The translations under genes and the position numbers were made by a program. A DNA stretch of 64,000 nt, taken from the NCBI GenBank assembly GCA_008711295.1, contig VUYV01000008.1, positions 186,001 to 250,000 on the forward strand, given 5' to 3'. Of this stretch, positions 12,595 to 23,795 are shown piece by piece. The notes under the pieces are model-generated. The model saw only the letters and a list, made by a program, of their open reading frames with translations, had not been told where the DNA came from and did no database searches. The DNA comes from Anarhynchus alexandrinus. Lineage: Eukaryota > Chordata > Aves > Charadriiformes > Charadriidae. The stretch's first letter is position 1, and every line of letters starts with the position of its first letter.

Positions 12595-13415
12595 TAAGCT
12601 CTCTGTGGCCAGCCCAAAGGGTAGGAAGGAAGGAGCACCCATCCTCGTGCAATGGACCAGTGTCCTACATCTAGGTTGGGGCAATCCCAAGCACAAATCC
12701 AGGCTGGGCAGAGAATGGCTGGAGAGCAGCCCTGAGGAGAAGGACCTGGGTGTGCTGACTGATGAGAAGCTCAACATGAGCTGCAATGCGCGATCGCAGC
12801 CCAGAAGGCCAACCACATCCTGGGCTGCATGAAAAGTGTGGCCAGCAGGGCGAGGGAGGGGATTCTTCCCCTCTGCTCTGCTCTGGGGAGACCCCACCTG
12901 GAGTACTGCATCCAGCTCTGGAGCCCCCAACATAACAAGGACATGGACCTGTTGGAGCAGGGCCAGAGGACGGTCACAAAGATGATCCGAGGGCTGGAGC
13001 ACCTCTCCTATGAGGACAGGCTAAGGGAGTTGGGGCTGTTCAGCCTGGAGAAGAGAAGGCTCCGGGGAGACCTTAGAGCCCCTTCCAGTCCCTAAAGGGG
13101 CTACAGGATCGCTGGGGAGGGACTTTTTACAAGGGCATGTAGTGATAGGATGAGGGGGAATGGCTTCAAACTGGAAGAAGGTGGATTTAGATTAGATATT
13201 AGGAAGAAACGTTTCACTGTGAGGGTGGTGAGCCCCTGTCCCAGGTTGCCCAGAGAAGCTGTGGCTGCCCCATCCCTGGAGGTGTTCAAGGCCAGGTTGG
13301 ACAGGGCTTTGAGCAACCTGGTCTGGTGGGAGGTGTCCCTGCCCATTGCAGGGGGGTTGGAACTTGCTGATCTTCAAGCTCCCTTCCAACCCAAACTATT
13401 CTGTGTTTCTGATTC
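12595..13415 (+). mobile_element. CR1 LINE 3' part
   Basis: The + strand shows the CR1 ORF2 C-terminus in two frames. First comes the segment translating to [14 protein letters not shown] and [14 protein letters not shown] (12650-12790). A frame at 12829-13095 follows with [20 protein letters not shown] and [20 protein letters not shown]. The CR1 3' UTR then ends in CCAAACTATTCTGTGTTTCTG. It is truncated at its 5' end. It belongs to the same subfamily as the antisense tails at 18304 and 21944, judging by shared wording around 13140-13380. Confidence 0.9.
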
Positions 13416-14079
13416 ATACTCTGCTCATGGCATGCCCGTGGCTGAGTAGTCCCAACAGTCTCTGCCCGCTCGATGCTTAATTTCTCTCGTGCATTTTCTG
13501 AAGTAGCAGGTGAAATCTCCAAAGTTCAAACCCTGGAAGTTGGATGCTATCCTGTTGCATTTCTTTGCAGGGTCATAGCCTGGACAGATCCTATGGCTGG
13601 GCAGTACGGGTGGGCTCCCTTGTGTCTACCTTTAGTAAGAAAACAGTCCATTACTTAGTTTGATTCTCCCAGAAGGACTACAAGACCCTTTTAAGGCTGG
13701 GACTCCTTCATCCGATGCCCATCTGCAGGCAAAGTTTGACCAAGAAATCAGCTCCGGTTTACATTCCCTCTCTGCCTCCACACCTTCACTTCGACATTCA
13801 TAGCTGCAGCCGTCGCCCTCTGCTTCCCACTGTTTCTGGGCCAGTCTGTGCCCAGAGGCTACAAAGAGCCGCTCAGTGTTTAGAATCATTTACGTAGGTG
13901 ATACAGCTGCTTTCCCTTCGCCAAGTCTGCTATGTTTGCTTTGAGAGGCACCAAGTGAACCAAAGCTTTAAAACATTCATTAATCTCTGAAGAAAATAGC
14001 AACACCTGGAATGTTCAATAATTTTATTTTTAGATAAGATGTGCCTTTTTTTCCTCTCTGCTGATGCAGGTGTGTTGAA
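13416..14079. other. Stretch between CR1 and LTR-type element
   Basis: No gene, RNA or repeat family is recognised. Open frames of 60-85 codons on both strands show no conserved motif. Confidence 0.35.
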
Positions 14080-15252
14080 GGGAAGGACCTTGGTCAACAG
14101 CCCGATGTGCTCTTCTTCTGCTACAGTGTTGTGTTAAAGGGCAAAGTAATTTGGCAGAAAATAAACCCCATTGCGTTCCAGCTTGTCCTCGGATATCAGA
14201 GGGGCTGGGGGCAGCTGGGCTTACATTCTGAGTGATGCCCAATTACAGCATTGTAAGTCCGGTCGCATTCAATATATTGAACTATCACGATTATGGATGC
14301 ACAAATAACACCATACACCTTCAGTCCAGTTGCGTTCCATGAACTAGCATGGCCACACTTAAGGAGTTTGGTCGCGTTCACTATGAACTGTCGTGGCTAC
14401 ATTAATGAAAAGTGCAGTTTATTGAAGCAACAGATGCACAAATTCTTTTGGATTGCCGGTTATAAATTGACTGTCTGCAAAGCACGTGCAAATACCAAGA
14501 GTATGAATAATACAGCCTGGCTACAAACGCATTAAGTCATAAAACGACTCTATAGAGATTTCTAAGTTTCCCGGGAAAGCGCTCAGTATAGCCAAGTGTT
14601 CAAATCTTACCCAGAGGTGTCCCAATGAGGGGGAAGAGAGGCTCAGCCCGTCAACTGATCCCAGAAGTCAGGGGTGGTCTGCGATGGTATCTTCCCTGAC
14701 ATCCCTCCTCTTTTAAGCCATTTTTATACTATTTTTTACCTTTCAGGTGGAGCTTGAGTGACTCTAGTCATACATACCTTTGTTATGATTGGTGTAAAAT
14801 TTTCTCGCTTCACTTTTTAAAGGTATAGACTCAGAAAATTCAGAGCGCAAGCTCAGTGAGGGGTGGTCACACCTTGGAGGAGGGTGGCTTTTGGGATGGA
14901 GGTGTGTTTTGGTATTATAATGACATTATAATGAGCAAAGTTCACTAAAGGACAGTATTTTGTTAAAAAAGAACGGACCGCTGGCCCAGGGTAGCAAATA
15001 TGCAGCTTATCAGTTCCATAGTACCTTCAAGTTTCCATTTTATCACAGAGTGTGGCCACGGTGTCTCCACTCCACTCCACCCTCCGTGCAGTTTCTCCTG
15101 GAGTCAGTACATCAAGCTCCTGGTGTTGCTGACATCGAAGGTCGCAGGTTGTGTTGCCAAGGGGACTTCTGTGGAATGGATCCCTAGCAAATCAGCCGCA
15201 CTCCACCCTGAAAGTTTCTTCAGTGCTGTACCTTTCCTTAAAATGTGAATAT
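14080..15252 (-). mobile_element. LTR-type element, - strand arm of an inverted pair
   Basis: Read in reverse, this segment lines up with 15819-16985 over most of its length. Shared landmarks on the - strand are a TATAAAA box (+ strand 14722-14728) and an AATAAA signal (+ strand 14418-14423), about 300 bp apart and in promoter-then-poly(A) order. Shared words include GCATCACTCAGAAT (14224-14237, reversed) and CATTATAATG near 14921-14934. Similarity appears to be about 70-75 percent by eye, with indels, so the copies are old. No retroviral protein is seen. The exact TG/CA ends are not clear and the outer boundary is approximate. Confidence 0.7.
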
Positions 15253-15818
15253 AAGTTTAATTTCTAAGTCACCTCCGGAATTATTCCGCATACAGAGTTC
15301 ATTGAGGATGCAGATCTCAGCTCATTTGCTGACGTTTGGCAGTTCCTGACAAAACAAGGCAAGCGCGCCCAAAAGGAGTGAGAAAACAAGGCTGTGAAAA
15401 TCAGGGAAATGCCATTTCTGTCGGGTTTATTTAGTTACTGGAAAATCACTGGCCCAGCACGCAGTCGAGAAGTGTGTTATATGTGCACTGTCATATATAT
15501 CCGAACCTGTCCTGCTTCTATCGGCAGCAGATTCCTTAAGGTTTGTTCTCAGCTGGCTTTTTTTGTGACCAAAGCAAGGAAAGGGTAGATTTGTCCCGGA
15601 TCAGGCACTCTCCAGCCTCAACCAAAGAGAGAGAGAAGCACAAGGCAGGTCTTTCTGCACCTGAAGAACTGGTCACGCAAGTAAACCGGCAAGTTAGGGA
15701 TAAGAAGGCAGGAGAAGCAATGGGTTCATGTCTCAGGCCAGGTCAGGACACAGCTATGGAGGCAGATGACACCAGAGCATGTGTGGAATAATTACTAAAA
15801 TGATCAAAAATACAGCAT
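15253..15818. other. Spacer between inverted LTR-type elements
   Basis: This 566-bp interval separates the two head-to-head elements. An open frame at 15543-15791 is unremarkable. I see no repeat or gene in it. Confidence 0.4.
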
Positions 15819-16985
15819 TGTTCACACAATAAGGAAAGGTATAAAATCAAAAGGTTTCTAGGGTAGAATACAGCCGCAGCTGGTATGTGAAGAATCCACT
15901 ACATGGGTGATTCCCTGTACAATATTGCTTGCAGAGCAACACAGGGAATGGAGTGGGGTGGAGATTCCACAGCCAAGCCCTGTGATAATACAGCAGATAT
16001 GGGAATGAGATGGTCCTATGGACCTGATAAGCTGCATACTTAGTACCCTGAGCCAACGGTTTGTCAAATTTTGACAAAATGCTGTCCTTTGTGCGAACTT
16101 TGCTCATTATAATGTCATTGTAATACCTAAACATAAACTCCATCCCAAAGGCTACCCACCTCCAAGGTGCAACCACCCCTCACGGAGTCTGCGCCCTGAA
16201 CTTTTTGTAAACTATACCTTTAAATGTGAGGCAAGAGAATTTTATACCAATCATAATAAAGGTATTTATGACTAGAGTCACTCGAACTCCACCTTGAAGG
16301 TAGAAAATAGTATAAAAATAACCCAAGAAAGGGGGAATATCAGGGAAGACACCATCGTGAACAAGTCAAGGGGGACTCTGTCAAAGATTGCCTTTGACTT
16401 CCGGGACCAGTCGATGCGCTGAGCCTCTCTTCCCCCCCATAGGGACGCCCTTGGCTAAGACTTAGACTATACCAAGTGCTTCCTCAGGAAACTTAGAAAT
16501 CTCTCTAGAAAGTGTCTTTCCTACAGTTATAGCCAGGCTGTATTGTTTATAATTTTGTCGTGCATTTTGTATAATTAACAATATTTTTATTTGCATGTGC
16601 TTTGCAGACAGTGTATTTATCACCGGCAACCCATAAGAACCTATATATCTGTTGCTTAAATAAACTGCACTGTGTAGACAGCTAGTCGTTTGGGCTTCTC
16701 ATTGAACACAACCAAAGAGTGGCCGTGCTAGTTCATGAGCACGACTAGACTGAAGGTGGACTCCACTATTAGTGTATCCAAAATCATAACAGTTTAATAC
16801 ATATTAAACGCGCCTGGACTGATAGTGGTGAGTTGGGCATCACTCGGAATTTAAACCTAGCTGCACCTAGCCTTCCACCTCGGTGAGGAGTGTTAGAACG
16901 CAAGGGGGGTTATTTTCTGCCAAAACTACTTTGCCTCTTAACGCAACAGCATGTCCTCATGCCAAGAGGGTCTTTCTGGCAGCTT
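15819..16985 (+). mobile_element. LTR-type element, + strand arm of an inverted pair
   Basis: The segment begins TGTTCACA and carries a TATAAAA box at 16311-16317 and AATAAA at 16659-16664, followed by a GT-rich stretch (CTGTGTAGACAG). This is the layout of a retroviral LTR. It matches the reverse complement of 14080-15252, with homology traceable through GGCAGAAAATAA (reverse of about 16910-16925). The last part may be retroviral leader rather than LTR. No coding remnant adjoins it. Boundaries are approximate. Confidence 0.7.
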
Positions 16986-17159
16986 TGGGTAGCTGCATGT
17001 CACTGTGAGTGTTTCAGACACCGTGTGCTGTTCCCATGTGTTCAAGAAGGAGGCAGGGCAGAACATGGGATGTTTCTGGGTTCGTGCAGCCCCTCGCTGG
17101 GCACTGAGCCATCCCTGCTGGCTCTGGGCAAGAGCTGTCTCCTGTTGGACTCAACAAAG

Positions 17160-17441
17160 GTGCTGGTACAGAAGAGAACAACTGAGGACAAGAGGAAACA
17201 GCCTCAAGTTGCGCCAGGGGAGGTTTAGATTGGATATTAGCAAAAATTTCTTCACCAAAAGGGTTGTCAAGTGCTGGAACAGGCTGCCCAGGGAAGTGGT
17301 GGAATCGCCATCCCTGGAGGTATTTAACAGACGGGTAGATGTGGTGCTGAGGGATATGGTTTAGTGGGGGACTTGGCAGTGTTAGGTTGATGGTTGGGTT
17401 CGGTGGTCTCTTCCAACCTAGACAATTCTGATTCTATGGGT
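17160..17441 (+). mobile_element. CR1 LINE 3' tail
   Basis: A short 5'-truncated CR1. It starts in the last codons of ORF2/3' UTR (CTCAAGTTGCGCCAGGGGAG), passes [20 protein letters not shown] in frame, and ends TTCTGATTCTATG at 17428-17440. The wording matches the copy at 44612-45074 rather than the 12595 copy, so it is a different CR1 subfamily. Confidence 0.88.
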
Positions 17442-18206
17442 GACTATGAACATTTGCATCCTCTGTAGTGCATAGGCATGTTTTCTTCCTTACCTGTCTA
17501 GAGTGTGCAATAGAGGGACAGAAACACCTCCACCAACTCCTTGGTCATCTCTCACCATAGTCATATTAGTGAGTACAGAAACCACAGACTTTAATCCCTG
17601 ATGTATTAGCCAGCCATTGAGTTCTGCAGCTTATCTGGTAAAAACCGGTGATACTCAGGTGGTTGGTGACATCCTCATAGCTGGTCTAGCCCAGGTGGCC
17701 AAGACGATTTGCAAGCTGCGCTGTAACCTGGGTGAGTTACAGAAAAATGGGTGGCACATATGCTGTCAGCATAAAGTGAAGGTAATAAGCATCCCATTTC
17801 GAGTGGTAAGTGTTGCGCAGATGAGACTGCTGGATGGGGTGTGGTTTCAGTGAAGTGGCCTCAACAGGGTGGAAAATACCTCCTCCATGCAAAGCAGCAG
17901 CTTGTCATTTGCTTTCTCAGGGTTGCACTGCCTACTGTGCGGGTTTGGTTGCTGTTGAGGCCAAAGGAGCACCCCAGAGATGTGTCCTCTCCTTGAGCAA
18001 ACTTAGGAAAAGCCCCAGAGGGCTCACGTAATGTTTTCAGTGCAGCAGTGTGGCAGCACACCTGGGGCAATGATGAAAAAGTAATGTCATTGAAAGAGTT
18101 GTTTCTGGGGAAAGCAAGTCACTGTGGAGGAATGTTGAGCCGTTTCACTTACCAGCTCACTTATCTCTTTCCAGATTTTTGGAGCAAATCATAGAATAAC
18201 AGAATG
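17442..18206. other. Stretch with no recognised gene
   Basis: No exon or repeat is identified, apart from about 20 bp at 18187-18206 (AATCATAGAATAACAGAATGG) that resembles an antisense CR1 3' end directly beside the copied block starting at 18207. Confidence 0.4.
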
Positions 18207-18872
18207 GCTTTTATCTCCAGGTGTCTGAGGCCTCTGCATCTTCTCAGGTGCTCACCTGTCGGGTTCTTGGGCTGCTTTTGAGGGAAACTCCCTGGGGAAT
18301 ATAAATCATAGAAGCATAGAATGGTTTAGGTTGGAAGGGAACTTGAAGACCATCGAGTTCCAACCCCCCCTGCCATGGGCAGGGACACCTCCCACCAGAC
18401 CAGGTTGCTCAAAGCCCTGTCCAACCTGGCCTTGAACACCTCCAGGGATGGGGCAGCCACAGCTTCTCTTGGCAACCTGGGACAGGGGCTCACCACCCTC
18501 ACAGTGAAACATTTCTTCCTAATATCTAATCTAAATCTAAATCCACCTTCTTCCAGTTTGAAGCTATTCCCCCTCATCCTATCACTACATGCCCTTCTCC
18601 AGCGATCCTGTAGCCCCTTTAGGGACTGGAAGGGGCTCTAAGGTCTCCCCGGAGCCTTCTCTTCTCCAGGCTGAAAAACCACAACTCTCTCAGCCTGTCC
18701 TCATAGGAGAGGTGCTCCAGCCCTCGGAGCATCGTTGTGGCACTCCTCTGGACCCAGTCCAACAGGTCCATGTCTTTCCTATGTTGGGAGCCCCAGAGCT
18801 GGATGCAGTACTCCGGGTGGGATCTCACCAGAGCAGAGTAGAGGGGAAGAATCAGCTTCCTCACACAAGAGG
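18207..18872. repeat. Copy 1 of a duplicated block (unique flank plus antisense CR1)
   Basis: From GCTTTTATCTCCAGG at 18207 the sequence matches 21847 onward, first through about 97 bp that are not CR1 and then through an antisense CR1 tail. The CR1 parts end at nearly the same 5' truncation point in both copies. Each copy has private indels in the middle (near 18535-18600 and 22175-22220). Confidence 0.85.
18304..18872 (-). mobile_element. CR1 LINE 3' part, antisense
   Basis: The + strand reads AATCATAGAAGCATAGAATGG, the reverse complement of a CR1 3' end. It continues through the 3' UTR and into the end of ORF2 (- strand [20 protein letters not shown]). It is 5'-truncated at about 18872 and lies inside the duplicated block. 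Confidence 0.92.
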
Positions 18873-19802
18873 GAATTTGAATTTACTCTTTAGAAACTGA
18901 TAGGTTCTCTTTATTTTCCACTCAGTAGAGATTTTCCATAATAACTCCTACAGAACCTGCCGGATCATTTCCTACTTCCCATTGCAGGGCAGAGCTCGTG
19001 GTGCTGTCTGCTAGATACGCTTGCTTGCCACCTCCCACCACGGAAGCTGTTTGCTGTTGCTTATAGCTGTCAAACTGACGAGCTGCAATTTTCTATACTG
19101 TAAGACAATCTCATGCTGTTTTCTGTCCTTCCCGACCATAGGAGCATTTGAAACTTTGCAACCTTGAGTGTTTTATTTCTTTTATCCCAGGACAGCAGGG
19201 TCTGAAGGGCCTCCTTATAGGCAGGCAACCTAATTGGTCTGGGCCTGGATGGCCCCTTACGGAAAGGATGCGTTGCAATATAGTAGAACATATAGACACA
19301 GAGGGAAACTGCAAGAATCAAGAATGCTGTTTTGGACCTCTTTCCCTAATTTTTGGAAGTAGCTTCTCATATAGGCAGGAAAGATCCTGCAGGCATCAGC
19401 TGGCCATTCCTTCCTAGGGAAGGTGGGAGCTTCCCAAAGTCCAAGTTATCATGATCTTCAGCAGTTAGGGTACCTTTCTTGTACACAAGGATTGAATAGG
19501 ATGATTTCTTGAACTGATCTTATAAAGGAATTGCTTTTATTCTAAAATGCGCTCATTAGGTCATTAGCTGAGGATTGCTTCTGAACTACCAGATAGTGGC
19601 AGTCAACTTCCTAGAGGCACAACAGGACCATACACAAGACAGTAATTGAAGATACCAGACTCAGGACTAGTAAGGAGGTCTTGAATTGTTAAATCTAGGT
19701 GGTGCCATCAAAGGCGGTGTGTCACAGATGGCCTTTATCCATCATGCTTTGCACTTGGAGACACCCACGGCTGTGCTCTCCTCTCTCCTAACACTGGCAA
19801 TC
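18873..19802. other. Stretch with no recognised gene
   Basis: I see no exon, RNA or repeat family. Short overlapping frames at 19070-19417 have no conserved features. Confidence 0.35.
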
Positions 19803-19862
19803 ATCCTGCTTCAAACAGGAGGTTGGACTAGGTCCCTTCCAACCAATGCTTCTGTGATTCTG
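19803..19862 (+). mobile_element. CR1 3'-end fragment
   Basis: About 60 bp that match only the last part of a CR1: GGTTGGACTAGGTCCCTTCC, then CTTCTGTGATTCTG. The remainder of the element is missing or too decayed to see. Confidence 0.6.
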
Positions 19863-21846
19863 CTACCAGAATGTGTGCCCAAAAGAGTATACATGTTCTG
19901 AGCGATTCTGAAGAGCGAGCAAACTGGGAGATGCAAGACTGTGTTTTCAGTGAAATATCCCCGCTCCCTGTCCAAAAAGCAAATGAGGACATTGGTTCAG
20001 CTTGGCTGGTTCCAAAACTTCTAAACCCAAAAACTTACGGCAGGTCTAGAAAAAAAGGGAAAGGTGGTAAAACAGTTCATTTGAAAATATAAAATGGGTC
20101 AGGTTCAGTTCTTCCAGGCTTCCCCAACAAGCAGATTGTTCAGTAATGAAACCAGGAGGATAGTTTTAAATAAAAGGGATGAGTGAAGTCATCCACTGTG
20201 AAGACAATAAACGTGAGATTGGTCAAATTAAAGAGAAGATAAGCACCATCGATCTGCATTTGGGCAAGCTACCCCTCTGCAGAGAGCTGGGATGCCTCTT
20301 TGGAAAGCAAAGACAGAAGCAGGTTTGCTGTCACAGTGAAGCCTGCAGGCTAAGACTTCATTAATGGTGAGAAATTATTGATAGCACAGCCTCTTTGTAG
20401 GGTCCCAGAGTTACCTCCTCTATCAAAGATTATTTCAATGAGTGTTTTGCCGTTGTTACTAATCACTTGAAATTAGGTCCATGACATCATGTAGCAGTGA
20501 AGAGGAAAGCATATCACCAAACAAATGAGGCTCATTGAAGTGCTTGAAGTTGCTTCTTATCTTCACAGTTTGGATAACCTTTTGCATAATGATCAACAAT
20601 TTCAAATATATTGGTCATATCACCTCCTCAAAGAGATGGAAGACACTCTTTGAAATTGCAGACCAGACTTCATACACACGAGAAGCATTGACGTGGTGTC
20701 ACACAGTAACGAAGAGCTAATGTCTCTCTGATAAAGCTGTCTTCACTGAGTTGGATTTTCAGGCTGTGGTGTCAGGAATAGTTGACGAGACAGACGTGTT
20801 ATTAAGTGGTAAAAATAAACAGATGGAAGAGACAAGTGAGACATTTCAGCTATGACTTTCCAGAATGTTTCAGCAAAGAATAACCTCCTAATTTCCATTC
20901 CCTACCAGAGATGAAGAATACGAGATACCTGCCCAAGTGTTGCATAGTCACAGATCCTGTGCACCAGTGGGGCACCTGCTGAAATTCTCAAGTCCCATGA
21001 GCCAACAGCTTGTCCCCATGCGATGGGGCAGGTTTTGGCTGTTCGGTGAAGGGGTGCCGCTCCTGACCGGCTGCTACTCTGGATGCAAAGTCATCATCGA
21101 GGAGAGCGTCGGTGCGTGCTCACAGGTGTGCTGACTGCCTTGGTTCCTGCTGGGCATCATGACCTATTTTGGAGCCCCCTTCCTCTTTTTTCACTCTCCC
21201 TCCCCAATCCACAGTGGTGTCTTCTCCTCAGCTTTCTTTTTGCCTCCCCCTCTTCCCGCTGTGGAGGATGCGGCAGTTTGGACAGGGCTGTGCCAGCACC
21301 CTGCCCAACCGGGGGAAGGACAGAAGATGACAGGCAGGATGAGGATTTTTCATCCCCTGGGATGGCCACGGTTAGAGCGTCAGCGCCTGCAGGGATGTGA
21401 TGGTGAAATAGCGGCAATGTTGTGAGCGTGGAGGAGCCTGCCTTTGCGTCTGGGGTCCTTGCCACAGCAGGGCATGACACAAAGTCTTCTTTTCTGTGGA
21501 GTCAATAGAAAAGGGCTGTTGCTCCCTGACCTGGCTCCTGCCCAGCCAGCTGGACGATACATTACTGGAAAAGTAGAGGGCAGCTTCTGCTATGTCACTG
21601 CAGCCTTCTCCCGCCTGCCCGCCTTATTCTTCTGTGTTGCTTAATATCAATTATAAAATATTAAATCAGATAAATACCTTTGACCTTTCTGGATGATAAG
21701 AAAATACATTGTTCTGCCTCCTAAAATGCCATTGTTTTCACTGGAAATGCTAATGGGATTATGTAAAGGTTATTTCAGCCTCCTCTCAAGTCTGGAGATA
21801 TGGCAAAACAATCATGCTGCCATTTGTTTATGCCTTTTTAATGACT
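19863..21846. other. Stretch with no recognised gene; possible LINE RT scrap
   Basis: Mostly featureless. A short frame at 20535-20720 contains NNFKYIGHITSS, a phrase like the 'FKYLG..I..D' segment found after the RT domain of several LINE families. It is too short and isolated for a firm call. The 107-codon open frames near 21100-21480 on both strands are overlapping and unconvincing. Confidence 0.3.
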
Positions 21847-22486
21847 GCTTTTATCTCCAGGTGTCTGAGGCCTCTGCATCTTCTCAGGTGCTCACCTGTT
21901 GGGTCCTTGGGCTGCTTTTGAGAGAAACTCCCTGAGGAATATAAATCATAGAAGCATAGAATGGTTTAGGTTGGAAGGGAACTTGAAGACCATCGAGTTC
22001 CAACCCCCCGTGCCATGGGCAGGGACACCTCCCACCAGACCAGGTTGCTCAAATCCCCATCCAACCTGGCCTTGAACACCTCCAGGGATGGGGCAGCCAC
22101 AGCTTCTCTCGGCAACCTGGGACAGGGGCTCACCGCCCTCACAGTGAAACATTTCTTCCTAATATCTAATCTAAATCCACCCCTCATCCTATCACTACAT
22201 GACCTTGTAAAAAGTCCCTCCCCAGCGATCCTGTAGCCCCTTTAGGGACTGGAAGGGGCTCTAAGGTCTCCCCGGAGCCTTCTCTTCTCCAGGCTGAAAA
22301 ACCACAACTCTCTCAGCCTGTCCTCATAGGAGAGGTGCTCCAGCTCTCGGAGCATCGTTGTGGCACTCCTCTGGACCCGCTCCAACAGGTCCATGTCTTT
22401 CCTATGTTGGGGGCTCCAGAGCTGATCACAGTACTCTGGGTGGGACCTCACTAGAGCAGAGCAGAGGTGCAGAATCACCTCCCTCG
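21847..22486. repeat. Copy 2 of the duplicated block
   Basis: Matches 18207-18872 (offset 3640 at the left edge). It includes the non-CR1 flank (21847-21943) and the antisense CR1. The left flank before 21847 is unrelated to the one before 18207, and the right flanks also differ. Confidence 0.85.
21944..22486 (-). mobile_element. CR1 LINE 3' part, antisense (copy 2)
   Basis: Same CR1 subfamily and same truncation region as 18304-18872. It lacks about 25 bp of the 3' UTR present in copy 1 but retains a segment (AAAAAGTCCCTCCCC) that copy 1 lost. The end of ORF2 is readable on the - strand at 22242-22478. Confidence 0.92.
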
Positions 22487-22506
22487 ACCAATGTGTCTGT
22501 GCTATT

Positions 22507-22692
22507 ATAGAATCATAGAATGGTTTGGGTTGGAAGGGACCTTAAAGACCATCGAGTTCCAAGCACCTCTGCCCTGGGCAGGGATACCTTCCACCAGACC
22601 AGGTTGCTCAAATCCCCATCCAACCTGGCCTTGAACACCTCCAGGGATGGGGGAGCCACAGCTTCTCTGGGCAATTTGTTCCAGTGCCTGTC
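22507..22692 (-). mobile_element. CR1 3' tail, antisense
   Basis: Starts AGAATCATAGAATGG (reverse of a CR1 end), runs through the 3' UTR, and stops near CTGGGCAATTTGTTCCAGTG. It lies only about 20 bp from the preceding CR1. The subfamily wording (CCTTAAAGACCATCGAG) differs from its neighbour, so it is an independent insertion. Confidence 0.9.
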
Positions 22693-22867
22693 ATATTAGA
22701 GATGTGGAGGAGAGCTGGTGTGGTGGAGAGCTCTGGGAGCCTGGCAAAGATTTGATGTCTGTGTCTTGATACTTGAGGGCACGTGCCCTTCTGCAGTTTG
22801 CAGTATGTGCATTGGGCAGTGTGTGTGCATGGGTCCAACATGCTCCTGTGGTGCATCTGTGCAGCAG

Positions 22868-22910
22868 TGTCTGCACCAGTGTGCACCGGTGTGCACCAGT
22901 GCACCCCCGG
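22868..22910. repeat. Short tandem repeat related to GTGCACCAGT
   Basis: About four imperfect 10-bp copies of GTGCACCAGT/GTGCACCGGT lie within a wider TG-rich region (22790-22910). Confidence 0.5.
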
Positions 22911-23430
22911 GGCTCTCTTCTGGTTTCCCTTCTTCGAGGCATCTGTCTGTGAGCCTGTGCTAGGATGCACACATGAGCGCACGCAGTTCTCGTGATGAGC
23001 AAGTTGCGTGGCACGGTCCCTGTTTGCAGCCTGCAGTCTAGACTGGCCTTCACTGCACCGTGCAGAAGTGACAGGCTGAGTAAGAAGCATAGTTCATGAG
23101 CCCAAGTCAGGTACAGCAATAACCATGGTGCTCCACTTGCTCTGTTCTCTGGGAAGGGGCTTCCAAAAGCATGTTTTCTTCTAATTTTTGGTTGTTGTTG
23201 GGGTTTTTTTTGCCCAGGTCCTTGATTTTTACAAAGTTGTTTCCTTGCATCCCAAAAGAGCCTCAATGATGTGCAGGGGGCTTGGGATGGCTTGATAACC
23301 TCATTGCTTTCAAGAGAAAAGCAGACCACCAAGATAGACTGTCATAATTTCTGACACCAGAAACATCAGGAAAGCATTGGTTCTCACTGGAGACCCCCCA
23401 CGTCCCTGCCTCCATGTAGGCTGATAAATA
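22911..23430. other. Stretch with no recognised gene
   Basis: A 213-codon - strand open frame (22691-23332) crosses this region and a CR1 tail. It has no recognisable domain, and I regard it as chance. Confidence 0.35.
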
Positions 23431-23795
23431 GAATCATAGAATCACAGAATGGTTTGGGTTGGAAGGAACCTTAAAGACCATCTAGTTCCAACCCCCCTGC
23501 TATGGGCAGGGACATCTTCCACTAGACCAGGTTGCTCAAAGCACCACCAAGCCTGGCCTTGAACATCTCCAGGAATGGAGCATTCAAAACTTCCCTGGGC
23601 AACCTGTTCCCATGTCTCACCATCCTCATTGTAAAAAATGTCTTCCTTATATCCAATCTAAGTCTACAGTCTTTCAGTTTAAAAGCATCGCCCCTTGTCT
23701 TGTCACTACAGGCCCCAGTAAAAAAGTCTTTCTCCATCTTTCTTACAAGCCCCATGTAGATACTGAAAGGACATGTTACAGGTGGCCTGAGCAAG
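23431..23795 (-). mobile_element. CR1 3' part, antisense
   Basis: The + strand starts AATCATAGAATCACAGAATGG. On the - strand the frame 23522-23760 reads the CR1 3' region (RLDIRKTFFTMRMV and NRLPREV). It is 5'-truncated near 23795. Confidence 0.9.

Noticed and set aside
22691..23332. 213-codon - strand open frame
   Set aside because: It crosses a CR1 boundary and TG-rich repeats, shows no domain, and has no splice or poly(A) context.
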